Shown: positions 53,366-63,784 of the stretch, one piece after another
Numbering within the stretch: the first letter of the stretch is position 1
Layout: each line of letters opens with the position of its first letter
Assembly (NCBI GenBank): GCA_007741555.1
Contig: CP036526.1
Span: 6,200,001-6,264,000, forward strand
Reading direction: 5' to 3'
Source: Stieleria marina
GTDB lineage: Bacteria > Planctomycetota > Planctomycetia > Pirellulales > Pirellulaceae
Length of the DNA: 64,000 nt
Notes under the pieces: generated by a model
Database searches by the model: none
What the model saw: only the letters and a program-made list of their open reading frames with translations
Told to the model about the DNA's origin: nothing
Made by a program: the position numbers and the translations under genes

Positions 53366-55834
53366 TCAGCGTGTTTTGGTCGCGGCCAGCCAGTTAGCAC
53401 GGCTGGGTGATGGGTCAAAGACCCGATAGGCAAACAACTTGATGCGATCGTTCACCAGGAAGCACGCCAGCGCGTAGCACCAAATCAATCCGGCCACTTT
53501 CCATCCAATCGGTGCCATCAGGATTCCGTACACGGCAATCACAGTCGCCAGGATCTGCGTCCCAACGACAGCGATGAACAGGATTTTTGCTGGGCGGATT
53601 GACCAGAATGGGCCTCGAGTGCGTGTGGCGAAAACGGTCAGGTGACCTGCGATGGATAGCTTTAAGTAAATCAGCGATTGAATCGTTTCGCGATCGACTT
53701 GGTAAACGCGTTCGGCGAGATAAAACAGGCCGAATGAAGCCGCAACGCCGGCGAGCCCCAGAGCACTGGAGACGCCCAGAACCGTTCGCATGTCCCAGTG
53801 TTCGGGCTGGTCGGAACATCGCACTCGGTCGTAGGCAATCGACAAGATCGCACCGTCATTGAGCAACGCCAACAACACGATCATCACAGCGGTGACCGGA
53901 TAGAAATTGAAGACCAGGATCGACAACGTCATGAATAGCAGCACGCGAATCGTTTCAGCAATCCGGTAGATCGCGTAGCTGTTCATTCGTTGAAAGATCT
54001 TGCGGGCTTCTTCGATCGCGTCGATCACGACCGAAAGCCCCGGTGCCATCAGCACAATGTCCGCGGCGGCTCGGGCTGCATCGGTTGCCCCCGAGACGGC
54101 AATGCCGCAATCAGCTTTCTTGAGTGCTGGAGCATCGTTGACGCCGTCGCCGGTCATGCCAACGATGTGACCGTGCTTTTGCAACACGTCGACGATGTGG
54201 AACTTGTGCTCGGGGAAGACTTGCGCGAATCCGTCGGCATGTTCAATCATGTCGTCGACTTTGGCGGATTGGCTGTAGCTGGTTCCCTGGAAAATCTCGG
54301 CATCAATCAGATTCGCCCCCATATCCAGCTGTGTCGCGATCTCGCGTCCGATCGCTAACTGGTCGCCGGTGACCATCTTCACGGCACAGCCCATTTGTCG
54401 AGCGGCTGCGATCGTCGATTTAGAATCTTCGCGTGGCGGATCGGACAACGGCAACACGCCCAGGAACCGCCATCCGTTCACGTCGTCGTATTGGGCCACG
54501 CCAAGAGCACGGAAACCGCGGGCGGCAAAACCGTTGATCTCAGCTTGAACCTGTTCACGAATTGCATCCACGTTCGCGACTAGATCGAGGATGACTTGCG
54601 GTGCACCCTTGCTGGTTTTAAACGCCCCGCCGTCGCTGGCCTGCACTGTCGCTTCGGTTCGTTTGCGGACGGGATCGAAGGGCTGGAAGTGATTGATGTG
54701 GTAGGAGTTGGTGGAAACGTCGCTACATCCCGCAATGACGGCCGTGTCGATCGGGTCTTTGTTCTCGGCTCGAGAAGCGAGACACGCGGCGAGCAAGATT
54801 TCGTCTTTGGAGATGCCGTCCATTAAGAACGGTTCGCCGAGTGTTAGCTTGTTCTGCGTCAGCGTGCCGGTCTTGTCGCTGCACAACACATCCATGCCGG
54901 CGAGTTCCTCGATCGACGCCAATCGGCTAACGATCGCTTGACCGCGGGCCAGTGTTTTTGCCCCCACGGCCATGGTGACGGATAGCACCGTTGGCATGGC
55001 GACAGGGATCGCGGCGACGGTCAGCACCAACGCAAACTGCAATGTTTCGGTGATCGGATCACCACGAAACAATGCGACCATCAAAATGAACGCGACCATG
55101 ACCACGGCGACAGCGATCAGAAAATTGCCGATCCGTAAGACCGCTTTTTGAAAATGGCTGGTCGTGTGAGTGGATTGAACAAGCTGGGCCGTTTTGCCGA
55201 AGAATGTTTCAGCGCCCGTGGCCGTGACGATCGCGTCGATCTCGCCCTGCTTGATGATGGATCCGGAATAAACGGTTTCGCCAGGTTTTCGTGTGACCGG
55301 CAAGGACTCGCCGGTCAATGCGGATTGGTCGACATTGACGGAACTGTCTTCGGCTGAATCCGAATCCGTCGAATTCACGTCGGTCGAAGGGCTTCCCAAT
55401 AGGTCCGCATCGGCTGGCACGATGTCGCCGAGTCTCAATCGAATCCAATCGCCGGGCACGAGTTCGCGAGCGGTGACAGTCGTCCAACCGCCGTCGCGTC
55501 TGACACGGGCTTGAAGTGCCAATTGCGATTTGAGTGCGGCGATCGCGTTGCCAGCTTGAAACTCTTCCCAGAACCCGACCGCCGCGTTGACGACCAGCAA
55601 CACCGAGATGACTGCGAAGTCGGCCCAGTGTTGAACGGCTAATGAAAGTACCGCCGCGATCTCGATCATCCACGGGATCGGTCCCCAGAAATAGGACAAC
55701 AGTTTCAGCAAAACACTGGTCGTTTGCTCACGCAATTCGTTGGGGCCGAATTGCTCGAGACGCCGATCCGCTTCCGCTTGCGTGAGTCCGACGGTGACGT
55801 TCTGATTCATCGCGTTCATGAGATCATTATCCAT
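53366..55834 (-). CDS. P-type H+-exporting ATPase (type III, plasma-membrane type)
   Basis: An 822-residue pump. Actuator TGES (174-177), PVAMPTVLSVTMAVGA in M4, phosphorylation D320 in CSDKTGTLTQNKL, hinge TGDGVNDAPALKKADCGIAVSGATDAA, typical of type IIIA H+-ATPases of plants, fungi and some prokaryotes. It would pump protons out with ATP from substrate-level phosphorylation, when the respiratory chain is idle. An acidic Ser/Asp-rich insert (about 148-168) sits before TGES. It is the last gene of the phosphoketolase operon and overlaps the phosphatase gene by 8 bp. Confidence 0.88.
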   Translation of the reverse strand: MDNDLMNAMNQNVTVGLTQAEADRRLEQFGPNELREQTTSVLLKLLSYFWGPIPWMIEIAAVLSLAVQHWADFAVISVLLVVNAAVGFWEEFQAGNAIAALKSQLALQARVRRDGGWTTVTARELVPGDWIRLRLGDIVPADADLLGSPSTDVNSTDSDSAEDSSVNVDQSALTGESLPVTRKPGETVYSGSIIKQGEIDAIVTATGAETFFGKTAQLVQSTHTTSHFQKAVLRIGNFLIAVAVVMVAFILMVALFRGDPITETLQFALVLTVAAIPVAMPTVLSVTMAVGAKTLARGQAIVSRLASIEELAGMDVLCSDKTGTLTQNKLTLGEPFLMDGISKDEILLAACLASRAENKDPIDTAVIAGCSDVSTNSYHINHFQPFDPVRKRTEATVQASDGGAFKTSKGAPQVILDLVANVDAIREQVQAEINGFAARGFRALGVAQYDDVNGWRFLGVLPLSDPPREDSKSTIAAARQMGCAVKMVTGDQLAIGREIATQLDMGANLIDAEIFQGTSYSQSAKVDDMIEHADGFAQVFPEHKFHIVDVLQKHGHIVGMTGDGVNDAPALKKADCGIAVSGATDAARAAADIVLMAPGLSVVIDAIEEARKIFQRMNSYAIYRIAETIRVLLFMTLSILVFNFYPVTAVMIVLLALLNDGAILSIAYDRVRCSDQPEHWDMRTVLGVSSALGLAGVAASFGLFYLAERVYQVDRETIQSLIYLKLSIAGHLTVFATRTRGPFWSIRPAKILFIAVVGTQILATVIAVYGILMAPIGWKVAGLIWCYALACFLVNDRIKLFAYRVFDPSPSRANWLAATKTR

Positions 55835-56399
55835 TCCACAATTCGATGGCGGGATCGCCGACGTGTTCGTGCTGATAGCACAGCACGCTGAGCGAGGCGG
55901 TGTTCAAGATGAAGTGCTGGCCCGCTTGAACAGCTAAGCCGATCCAGCGAACACCCAGCACACGCCCGAAATGACTGTGAGAAAACAACGCGACGTTTCC
56001 GTCTAAACGGACGAGTCGCTCGATCAACCGATCGGCTCGGGCCGAAATGTCGTCAGGCGATTCACCGTTCGGGCAACCGTCATGGAATAAATTCCAGTCG
56101 GGGCGCTGTGCGAAAACGTCGGCGTGTGTTTGGCCTTCGTAGTCGCCGTTGGCCCACTCGATCAAATCAGGTTCGATCTCCGCTTGTTCGCCACACCCGG
56201 CCAGTTCACAAGTCTGCCGGGCCCGTTGCAGCGGACTGACCAAGACGTGATCGAACTTGATTGACGCGAGTCGCTGGCCGAGCCGACGTGCTTCGACTTC
56301 TCCGTTTCCGGTCAACGGAATGTCGACGCGTCCGGTGTGCCTGCCGGAGATCGCCCACTCGGTCTCGCCATGTCGCATCAAGTGAATTCGTAGAGTCAT
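55827..56399 (-). CDS. histidine phosphatase (phosphoglycerate-mutase-like)
   Basis: A 190-residue protein of the histidine phosphatase superfamily: RHGETEW (catalytic His near residue 9), VSPLQRARQTCELAG, and the second catalytic His in FSHSHFGRV. It is shorter than the GpmA encoded at 63056-63784 and lacks its mutase-specific inserts, so it may be a phosphatase (alpha-ribazole or sugar phosphatase type) or a cofactor-dependent mutase. ATG 56399 shares a base with the phosphoketolase stop (TGATG), preferable to an upstream start at 56417. Confidence 0.82.
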   Translation of the reverse strand: MTLRIHLMRHGETEWAISGRHTGRVDIPLTGNGEVEARRLGQRLASIKFDHVLVSPLQRARQTCELAGCGEQAEIEPDLIEWANGDYEGQTHADVFAQRPDWNLFHDGCPNGESPDDISARADRLIERLVRLDGNVALFSHSHFGRVLGVRWIGLAVQAGQHFILNTASLSVLCYQHEHVGDPAIELWNG

Positions 56400-58789
56400 C
56401 AATCCCTCCAACGCCATTCGCGAACCTCGGGCATGTCTTGTCCGTGCTTGCAGATGTATTGACGATGTTCCGCCAGCTTGGCGGTAAGTTGCCGCTTGAG
56501 CGCCTGCCCTTTTTCACCGGTTTGTGGCAGTCGGTCGATCGCATCCATCACCAGATGAAACCGGTCCAGATCGTTTAGTACGGTCATATCAAACGGCGTC
56601 GTGATCGTGCCTTCTTCCTTGTAACCGCGAACGTGCAGGTTCTCGTGATTGGTACGGCGGTACGTCAACCGGTGGATCAACCACGGGTAAGCATGGAAGG
56701 CAAAGATCACCGGCTTGTTTTTCGTGAACAAAGCGTCGAAACCAGGGTCGGCAAGTCCGTGCGGGTGCTCGCTATGCGGTTGCAACTTCATCAAGTCAAC
56801 CACATTAACGACACGGATTTTCAGTTCCGGCAAGTGTTCTCGCAGGATCGAAACGGCCGCCAATGTTTCCAGCGTCGGCACGTCTCCGCAGCAGGCCATC
56901 ACCACATCGGGTTCGCCGCCATCGCCGTTGCCCTCCCCCTCGTTGCCCGCCCAGTCCCAAATGCCAATGCCGTCCGCACAATGCTTTTCCGCAGCTTCCA
57001 TCGACAACCACTGCGGTGCGGGGTGCTTGCCGGCGATCACCACGTTGACGTAGTGGCGACTCCGCAAGCAGTGATCCATCACCGACAACATACAGTTTGT
57101 ATCGGGCGGCAAGTAAACTCGCACCACCGATGCCTTCTTGTTGACGACATGATCGATGAATCCGGGATCCTGGTGCGTGAACCCGTTGTGGTCTTGTCGC
57201 CAAACGTGGGATGCCAACAAATAATTCAACGACGCGATCTTGTGACGCCACGGCAATCCGTTGGTCACTTTCAGCCACTTGGCGTGCTGGTTGAACATCG
57301 AATCGACGATGTGAATGAACGCTTCGTAACAGTTGAACAAACCGTGGCGACCGGTCAGCAGGTAGCCTTCCAGCCAGCCTTCGCACTGATGTTCGCTGAG
57401 CATTTCCATGACGCGGCCCGCCGGCGCGAGAAACTCGTCATCGGGTTGCGTCCGAGCGTCCCATTGCCGCGACGTGACGTCAAAGACGGCTTCCAAACCA
57501 TTCGACGCGGTTTCGTCGGGACCGAAGACGCGGAAGTTCTGTTGTTCGGCGTTGAGCTTGATGATGTCGCGAACAAATGGTCCCATCGCATGCGTATCAC
57601 CGATGCCCATCACGCCGCGAGGGAAAACGTCCACGGCATAGTCGCGATAATTGGGCATCTTCAGATCACGAAGCAACATGCCGCCGTTGGCGTGCGGGTT
57701 GGCACCCATGCGACGCGCGCCGGTGGGAGCCAGTTCGGCAAGCTCGGGCTTCAAGCGACCTGCTTCGTCAAACAGTTCGTCAGGTCGATAGCTTCGCAAC
57801 CAGTCTTCCAGCATTCGCAGATGCTCGGGATGCGTCGCAGGATCGGAAAGCGGAACTTGGTGAGCGTGGAAGGTGCCTTCGATCGGAACGCCGTCGACGA
57901 CTTTGGGACCGGTCCAACCCTTCGGTGATTTCAGCACGATCATGGGCCAGCGCGGACGCGTTAGATTGCCGTGCTGGCGTGCGTCATGCTGAATGGACTT
58001 GATTTTTTCGACGCATGTGTCAAGCGTGGTCGCCATCGCTTCGTGCATTAGCTCCGGATCGTCGCCTTCGACAAAATACGGCGTCCAACCGTAGCCACGA
58101 AGCAGTTGATCGAGTTCTTCGTGTTCGATGCGGGCCAGCACGGTTGGATTGGCGATCTTGTACCCGTTCAGATGCAGAATCGGCAGCACCGCGCCGTCGC
58201 TGGCCGGATTGAGAAACTTATTGGAGTGCCATGCCGTCGCCAACGGGCCCGTTTCCGCTTCGCCATCGCCGACGACACAGGCGACGATCAGGTCAGGATT
58301 GTCGAACACCGCGCCAAAGGAATGGCTGAGCGAGTAGCCAAGCTCGCCGCCTTCGTGGATCGAACCGGGGCATTCCGGAGACGCGTGACTGGGGATGCCG
58401 CCGGGAAATGAAAACTGGATGAACAGTTTCCGCAAACCGGCTTCGTCGTGGCTGATCTCGGGATAGATCTCGCTGTAGGATCCTTCCAAGTACGTGTTCG
58501 CGACCACCGACGGGCCGCCGTGACCGGGACCAGAGACGTAGATCATGTCGAGATCGAATTGTTTGATGATTCGATTCAGGTGGGCGTAGATGAAGTTTTG
58601 CCCCGGCGTGGTTCCCCAGTGGCCAAGCAGCATGTGTTTGACATCGGAGAGTTCGAGCGGTCGCTTGAGTAACGGATTATCGCAGAGGTAGATTTGACCG
58701 ACCGATAAGTAGTTGGCCGCCCGCCAGTACGCGTCAATCTTCTGCAGCATCTCCGGTGCGAGTGTGGGTTGTTCTTGCAGAGCGGTCAT
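56399..58789 (-). CDS. xfp: phosphoketolase (xylulose-5-P/fructose-6-P)
   Basis: A 796-residue thiamine-diphosphate enzyme that splits xylulose-5-P and/or fructose-6-P to acetyl-phosphate plus an aldose phosphate. Family segments: [57 protein letters not shown], the cofactor motif [19 protein letters not shown], and [13 protein letters not shown]. Full length. It is coupled by ATGA to acetate kinase upstream, so acetyl-phosphate is turned directly to acetate and ATP. The gene order acetate kinase then phosphoketolase, with glycogen phosphorylase, forms one operon. Confidence 0.94.
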   Translation of the reverse strand: MTALQEQPTLAPEMLQKIDAYWRAANYLSVGQIYLCDNPLLKRPLELSDVKHMLLGHWGTTPGQNFIYAHLNRIIKQFDLDMIYVSGPGHGGPSVVANTYLEGSYSEIYPEISHDEAGLRKLFIQFSFPGGIPSHASPECPGSIHEGGELGYSLSHSFGAVFDNPDLIVACVVGDGEAETGPLATAWHSNKFLNPASDGAVLPILHLNGYKIANPTVLARIEHEELDQLLRGYGWTPYFVEGDDPELMHEAMATTLDTCVEKIKSIQHDARQHGNLTRPRWPMIVLKSPKGWTGPKVVDGVPIEGTFHAHQVPLSDPATHPEHLRMLEDWLRSYRPDELFDEAGRLKPELAELAPTGARRMGANPHANGGMLLRDLKMPNYRDYAVDVFPRGVMGIGDTHAMGPFVRDIIKLNAEQQNFRVFGPDETASNGLEAVFDVTSRQWDARTQPDDEFLAPAGRVMEMLSEHQCEGWLEGYLLTGRHGLFNCYEAFIHIVDSMFNQHAKWLKVTNGLPWRHKIASLNYLLASHVWRQDHNGFTHQDPGFIDHVVNKKASVVRVYLPPDTNCMLSVMDHCLRSRHYVNVVIAGKHPAPQWLSMEAAEKHCADGIGIWDWAGNEGEGNGDGGEPDVVMACCGDVPTLETLAAVSILREHLPELKIRVVNVVDLMKLQPHSEHPHGLADPGFDALFTKNKPVIFAFHAYPWLIHRLTYRRTNHENLHVRGYKEEGTITTPFDMTVLNDLDRFHLVMDAIDRLPQTGEKGQALKRQLTAKLAEHRQYICKHGQDMPEVREWRWRD

Positions 58790-60039
58790 GATTGGGTTCC
58801 TTGGTTGGTAGCGGAAGTCGCAGAGACATTCGGCGAGTGTTGATCGAAACTCCGGTCGAGTTTCGCTACGGTTTCGGAGACCGATTGGGCAATCACGAGT
58901 TCTTCGTCAGTTGGAATCACCCGAACGTTGACGCGTGAGACCATGGGAGAAACCACGGGATCGTTATCGGCATTGCGTTTGTCGTTCAATTCAATGCCCA
59001 GAAACTCCAGCGACGCGCAGATGCGAGCTCGGACTTCCGGTGAGTGTTCACCGATGCCGCCGGAAAAGACGAGCGTGTCGAGCCCGCCCAACGCCGCGGC
59101 GTAGGCACCGATCATCTTCTTGGCTTGGTAACAGAACACGTCAATCGCTTCGGCGGCACGGACGTCGTTGGATTCGATCGCCAACAGGTCACGCATGTCC
59201 GAACTGGTCTCAGACATCCCCAGCAAGCCGGATTCATGATTCGCCATGTCAAAAAATTCGTCCGATTTCAATCCCTCGCGTCGCGACAAGTAGCTAAACA
59301 CGCCCGGATCCAAATCGCCGCTGCGCGATCCCATGGGCAATCCAGCCGCTGGCGTGAATCCCATGCTGGTGTCGATGCACTTGCCGTCGCGAACCGCCGC
59401 CATGCTTGCGCCGTTGCCGAGGTGAGCTAAGATCACACGCCCCTCGCTGGCCGCCGGATCACCGAGTCGCTGCAGTTCCTGCATCAGGTAGGTGTATGAC
59501 AAACCGTGATAACCGTAGCGTTTCAGGCCCTTGGCTTCGTACCGACGAGGGATCGGCAACGTCGATGCAACACGTGGCATCGTGTGGTGAAACGATGAGT
59601 CAAAGCAAAGCACTTGCGGGACATTTGGCATGCTTCGTTGGCAGGCTTCCACGATGACGAGTTCGTTGATCAAGTGTTGCGGTGCGAATTGAGAGTCCCG
59701 GTACAGTTCGTCAAGCAACGCTGGCGTCACGATCTCGGGCTGTGCCAGTTGCGTTGCGTGAACAATGCGATGCCCGACGGCAGTCACGCCGGCGAGGATT
59801 TCTTTAGACTCGAACCAATCAATGAGGAAATCGACGGCCGAAAAATGATCCGACGCCTGGCAGTCGACCGTTTGTGATTCCGCATGCTCGTAATCACTAA
59901 ACGTCAAACGCGTCCCCTCCTGTTCGATACGATCGAGTTTTCCGCTCAAGCCACGATGCATGGTTTCGCCCAACTCAAACAGTTCGAACTTGATGCTTGA
60001 TGAACCGGCATTGACGGTGAGAATGCTCTCTTGGGTCAT
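58786..60039 (-). CDS. ackA: acetate kinase
   Basis: A 417-residue ASKHA-fold kinase: [10 protein letters not shown] at the N-terminus, [51 protein letters not shown] and [14 protein letters not shown]. It makes ATP from acetyl-phosphate and ADP. ATG 60039 overlaps the stop of the phosphorylase gene as ATGA; a GTG at 60048 is possible. A C-terminal tail of about 20 residues ([13 protein letters not shown]) is extra to the fold. No phosphotransacetylase gene is nearby, in line with phosphoketolase as the acetyl-phosphate source. Confidence 0.94.
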   Translation of the reverse strand: MTQESILTVNAGSSSIKFELFELGETMHRGLSGKLDRIEQEGTRLTFSDYEHAESQTVDCQASDHFSAVDFLIDWFESKEILAGVTAVGHRIVHATQLAQPEIVTPALLDELYRDSQFAPQHLINELVIVEACQRSMPNVPQVLCFDSSFHHTMPRVASTLPIPRRYEAKGLKRYGYHGLSYTYLMQELQRLGDPAASEGRVILAHLGNGASMAAVRDGKCIDTSMGFTPAAGLPMGSRSGDLDPGVFSYLSRREGLKSDEFFDMANHESGLLGMSETSSDMRDLLAIESNDVRAAEAIDVFCYQAKKMIGAYAAALGGLDTLVFSGGIGEHSPEVRARICASLEFLGIELNDKRNADNDPVVSPMVSRVNVRVIPTDEELVIAQSVSETVAKLDRSFDQHSPNVSATSATNQGTQS

Positions 60040-62585
60040 CTTTGCCACCGTATCAGGTCGAGTTCCAGTGGCACGCGGACGCCCTCATGCGTGGGCACAA
60101 TTCGTGGCGTGAAATCATCGACCGAGCGATTGGCTGGCACGACTGCCCGGTACGTCGCCCAATGCGACTGGGCATCGTCGGCCGAATCAAGTCGCGTCAT
60201 GACTTGACGAACAGCGGAGTCTTTTTCATTCGCGTTGGCGTATAGTTCCACTCGCACGAACGAGGGATCGAGACCATCGAGGTAGACGTCGGCAAAGAAG
60301 ACATGTTCTTCTGCATTCATTTCCACTCGCACATCGCCGAACTCAAGCGATGCCCACTTCTCTCGGGCCGCACGTTCCCAATGAACAATATTGGTCCCGA
60401 TCGCACCGCCTAGATTCGTTCGTTCACGCAACGCATTTGCGGCGGGTAGGTAGTGTTGCTCGGTATATTCGCGAACCGTCCGCACGGCGCTGTATTGCGG
60501 AGTTAGCTGCGACATACTGGCTCGCATCCGCGCGAGCCAACGAGTCGGAATCCCCTGCTCGTTGCGTTCGTAGAACTCAGGAACGACTTCGTTTTCCAAC
60601 ACATCGTAAAGCTGTTCTGCTTCGGCAGCGTCCCAGGCGGGGTCATCGCCGTGTTCTTCACCGTCGCCGATCGCCCAACCGACATCAGGCGTATACGCCT
60701 CGGCCCACCAACCATCCAGTTCGGACAGATTGATGCCGCCGTTGACCAACACTTTCATGCCGCTGGTCCCGCTGGCTTCCCAGGGTCGTCGCGGTGTGTT
60801 GACCCACACGTCACAGCCTTGCACCAAACGTTCGGTCAGCGACATGTCGTAGTCGCTCAAAAAGATCACGTGCTGTCGTGCGACCGGATGCCGAATGAAC
60901 TCAATCCACTGGCGAAGCAAATCCTGTCCTGCTTTGTCGGCCGGGTGAGCTTTTCCAGCCAGGATCAACTGCACCGGACGTTCGGGGTTCGTTAACAATC
61001 GCAACAGTCGATCGGGATCATGCAGTAACAGATTCGGTCGTTTGTACGTTGCAAATCGACGTGCAAGTCCAAGCGTCAACGTATTCGGATCGAACAAGTG
61101 TTTCGCCACTTCGATGTCGTCGACATTTGAACCCGACGCCGCCAATTCTCGCGACAAACGAAGGCGAGCGTAGTCGACCAACGCATGAGTCGAGTCGATT
61201 CGGAATTGCCACAACATTTCGTCAGGCACGCGGTCAATGTCACACGCCAACGTTTCGTTGGTTCCCGACCAACGGTCCTTACCGCACGTATGAGTCCATA
61301 AATCATCGGCGGCCGCTGAATCCCAACTAGGCATGTGAACGCCGTTGGTGACATACTCCACCGGAACTTCGTCTTTCGGCCAATGCGGGAACAAGGGCGT
61401 AAAGAGCTGGCGACTGACTTCGCCGTGCAAACGACTGACACCGTTGACACTGCCGCTGCCACGTATGGCCAAGTACGCCATATTGAACGGCTCCGAAGTG
61501 TCCGCCGGGTTCTGACGACCGAGCGCGAGCAAGTCTTCGATCGAAATCCCCAGCTCGGTTTGCGCGTAGCGTCCAAGGTATTGTTCGATCAGGTTCGGTG
61601 CAAAGCGATCGAAGCCAGCCGCAACAGCCGTGTGCGTTGTGAATAAGTTGCCCGCCCGGGTCACTGCCAACGCCACGTCAAACGGCTGTCCTGAAGCTTC
61701 CATGAATCCACGGGCACGCTCCAACACCGCAAACGCTGCGTGGCCTTCGTTCAGGTGACAGACCTCGGGGGCGATGCCAAGTTCCGTCAGCAAGCGCCAA
61801 CCGCCGATGCCCAAGATCAATTCTTGTTTCAGACGTAGGTCCGGACCACCGCCGTACAATTCACTGGTGATGCCACGATGCGCCGGGAAGTTCGCCGCAT
61901 CATTGCTGTCAAGCAAGTACAACTTCACGCGGCCAACTTGGACCTGCCAAGCTCGCAACCACACCGAGTAACCGGGCAATTCAACTTTCAAACGCAGCCA
62001 TTCGCCGTCGGCATCTCGGAGCGGCAGAATCGGAAGTTGGCCAGGATCGTTGTACGGATACAGGGCGTGTTGCCCGCCGGCGTCGTCGATCGTTTGGCGA
62101 AAGTAGCCTTGTTGATACAAAAGTCCAACGGCGACCACCGGCACACCCAAATCGCTGGCCGCTTTCAACTGATCCCCAGCTACGTTGCCAAGCCCGCCGG
62201 AGTAGATCGGCAACGCCTCGCTGAGCATGAATTCCATGCAGAAGTACGCGGCGGACGTCAAAGGCGACTCAGGCTGCGTTTGCTGAAACCAAGCCGGTTG
62301 CTCGGCCGTTCGCTTTCGATCGGTCCACAACGCGTCGACCTTCCCGCGAAAGTCTTCGTCTGCCAGAACGTGTTCGATACGGCCACGCGAGACGGTTTGC
62401 AGGACCACCCACGGGTTGTGCGTGATCTCCCACAGCTCAGGATCGAGTCGACGCCAAATCTCATCGGTCGCATGATTCCATGACGACCGAAGGTCCAACG
62501 CCAATTCGGCCAGGGTTTCAAAACCGTCGATCTCGACGGGAATGAGATCATAAACGGGATGCACGTTTCGAGGGTTGCCAGGCAT
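60036..62585 (-). CDS. glgP: alpha-glucan (glycogen) phosphorylase
   Basis: An 849-residue GT35 enzyme releasing glucose-1-phosphate from glycogen. The N-terminal DUF3417-like part (LALDLRSSWNHATDEIWRRLD) and YFCMEFMLSEALPIYSGGLGNVAGD mark the long-form (TIGR02094-type) phosphorylases. The PLP lysine lies in EASGTSGMKVLVNGG. With the debranching enzyme and MalQ encoded at 17918-21569 it gives complete glycogen breakdown. It overlaps acetate kinase by 4 bp and follows the SpoIIAA-like gene by 2 bp, so these are in one operon. Confidence 0.93.
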   Translation of the reverse strand: MPGNPRNVHPVYDLIPVEIDGFETLAELALDLRSSWNHATDEIWRRLDPELWEITHNPWVVLQTVSRGRIEHVLADEDFRGKVDALWTDRKRTAEQPAWFQQTQPESPLTSAAYFCMEFMLSEALPIYSGGLGNVAGDQLKAASDLGVPVVAVGLLYQQGYFRQTIDDAGGQHALYPYNDPGQLPILPLRDADGEWLRLKVELPGYSVWLRAWQVQVGRVKLYLLDSNDAANFPAHRGITSELYGGGPDLRLKQELILGIGGWRLLTELGIAPEVCHLNEGHAAFAVLERARGFMEASGQPFDVALAVTRAGNLFTTHTAVAAGFDRFAPNLIEQYLGRYAQTELGISIEDLLALGRQNPADTSEPFNMAYLAIRGSGSVNGVSRLHGEVSRQLFTPLFPHWPKDEVPVEYVTNGVHMPSWDSAAADDLWTHTCGKDRWSGTNETLACDIDRVPDEMLWQFRIDSTHALVDYARLRLSRELAASGSNVDDIEVAKHLFDPNTLTLGLARRFATYKRPNLLLHDPDRLLRLLTNPERPVQLILAGKAHPADKAGQDLLRQWIEFIRHPVARQHVIFLSDYDMSLTERLVQGCDVWVNTPRRPWEASGTSGMKVLVNGGINLSELDGWWAEAYTPDVGWAIGDGEEHGDDPAWDAAEAEQLYDVLENEVVPEFYERNEQGIPTRWLARMRASMSQLTPQYSAVRTVREYTEQHYLPAANALRERTNLGGAIGTNIVHWERAAREKWASLEFGDVRVEMNAEEHVFFADVYLDGLDPSFVRVELYANANEKDSAVRQVMTRLDSADDAQSHWATYRAVVPANRSVDDFTPRIVPTHEGVRVPLELDLIRWQR

Positions 62586-62587
62586 AA

Positions 62588-62947
62588 CTATTCAGCCAAC
62601 CACAAACGAGCTGCGTCAATTTCGCTTTCGTCAAAATAACGAACCGAACTGGTTGTGAACGGCTTGCAGAACAACGCCATGCCGCGTTCCCATTTCCGAT
62701 CGCCAACGATGGCAAGCTTTTCGATGTCATTGAAATGCTTGGCATCGAACTTGATGTCTTCCCAGAGAGCGGCGGCATCCCAACCATGGAAGTCATGCAT
62801 CTCGAAAAGAATTCGCACCTTCCCGAAAGCTTCGATTTGGCGTTCGACGGACGGAGTGAAAAGATCATAGGCGGCTCGATCAAGCTTGCCGCTCACGCGA
62901 ATCTCCAACAAATTTCCTTCTTGGACTTCGCTCAATTCAACGGACAT
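62588..62947 (-). CDS. SpoIIAA/STAS-like protein
   Basis: A 119-residue protein resembling the SpoIIAA-like (DUF3478/STAS-type) family: ELSEVQEGNLLEIRVSGKLDRAAYDLFTPSVERQIEAFGKVRILFEM and KLAIVGDRKWERGMALFCKPFTTSSVRYFDESEIDAARLWL. These bind small hydrophobic ligands or other proteins; the exact role is unknown. ATG 62947 is well supported by AGAGGTGA just upstream. It is the first gene of the operon glgP-ackA-xfp-phosphatase-H+-ATPase, with a sigma-54-like promoter 56-71 bp before it. Confidence 0.85.
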   Translation of the reverse strand: MSVELSEVQEGNLLEIRVSGKLDRAAYDLFTPSVERQIEAFGKVRILFEMHDFHGWDAAALWEDIKFDAKHFNDIEKLAIVGDRKWERGMALFCKPFTTSSVRYFDESEIDAARLWLAE

Positions 62948-63002
62948 GGCATCACCTCTTTTTAGTAGTAGTTTTTGAAAACTGATCGACGAATAGTGAC
63001 TA

Positions 63003-63018
63003 TGCAGATGCGGTGCCA
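63003..63018 (-). promoter_or_regulatory. sigma-54 (-24/-12) promoter of the glgP-ackA-xfp operon
   Basis: Minus-strand TTGGCACCGCATCTGCA: TGGCAC (GG 63017-63016), 10 nt, CTGCA (GC 63005-63004), one mismatch at the first T of TTGC. Leader about 45 nt. Confidence 0.72.
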
Positions 63019-63055
63019 AACCAAAAAGATCGCGAGAACTGCCACATGACGAACA

Positions 63056-63784
63056 TCAGTGTGCGCACCCAGACATCGACTGTGCGAATGTGGGCAACCC
63101 CTGCAATCGAAGAGCATGATCAAAGTGGTAGACGACGGGCTCGCCAGTCGGCACTTCCAGCCCGACAACCTTTTCGTCCGAGAGACCGTTGAGATACTTG
63201 TTGAGTGCTCGCAAAGTATTTCCGTGGGCGACGATCAAGATCGTGTCAGCGGATGCAAAGGCAGGCACAATCGTGTTGTGCCAGTACGGCAACGCTCGCT
63301 CGATCGTGTCCTTCAGGCTTTCACCACAAGGCAACTGCGACGGATCCAGGCTCGCGTAGCGGCGGTCGTCTCCCGGAAAGCGTTTGTCGCCTTCGGTCAG
63401 CAATGGCGGGCGAACATCGAAACTACGACGCCAACGCAGAACTTGGTCCGCGCCAACTCGTTCCGCCATCTCATCTTTGGACTCGCCTTGCAACGCTCCG
63501 TAGTGCCGTTCATTCAATCGCCAACTGCGATGCACGGGAATCCACATCTGATCCATCTCTTCGAGGACCAACCAGAGCGTTTTGATCGCTCGTTTAAGAA
63601 CGGATGTGAATGCAATGTCGAATTTCAATCCATCGTGAAGCAGTCGTCGCCCTGCTTCCACTGCTTCATCGTGGCCATGCTGAGACAACCCAACGTCCGT
63701 CCAGCCAGTGAAGCGATTCTCCAGGTTCCAGGTGCTCTGACCGTGTCGTAGTAGTACCAGAGTTTTATTGGGCGACTTAGTCAT
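63056..63784 (-). CDS. gpmA: 2,3-bisphosphoglycerate-dependent phosphoglycerate mutase
   Basis: A 242-residue glycolytic mutase: VLLRHGQSTWNLENRFTGWTDVGLS (catalytic His 15), RLNERHYGALQG, GESLKDTIERALPYW and VAHGNTLRAL (second His). Full length compared with E. coli GpmA. It interconverts 3- and 2-phosphoglycerate, leading glycolysis toward pyruvate. It overlaps the alcohol dehydrogenase gene by 8 bp and so belongs to an upstream operon; the next promoter follows directly after its stop. Confidence 0.92.
   Translation of the reverse strand: MTKSPNKTLVLLRHGQSTWNLENRFTGWTDVGLSQHGHDEAVEAGRRLLHDGLKFDIAFTSVLKRAIKTLWLVLEEMDQMWIPVHRSWRLNERHYGALQGESKDEMAERVGADQVLRWRRSFDVRPPLLTEGDKRFPGDDRRYASLDPSQLPCGESLKDTIERALPYWHNTIVPAFASADTILIVAHGNTLRALNKYLNGLSDEKVVGLEVPTGEPVVYHFDHALRLQGLPTFAQSMSGCAH

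Noticed and set aside
52921-53433. 170-residue minus-strand frame between the DUF389 and H+-ATPase genes
   Set aside because: It overlaps the ends of two real genes, has no domain-like pattern and is rich in Arg/His/Pro as shadow frames are.
56633-57928. 431-residue plus-strand frame inside phosphoketolase
   Set aside because: Antisense to a full-length, strongly recognised phosphoketolase; long opposite frames are common in GC-rich genes.
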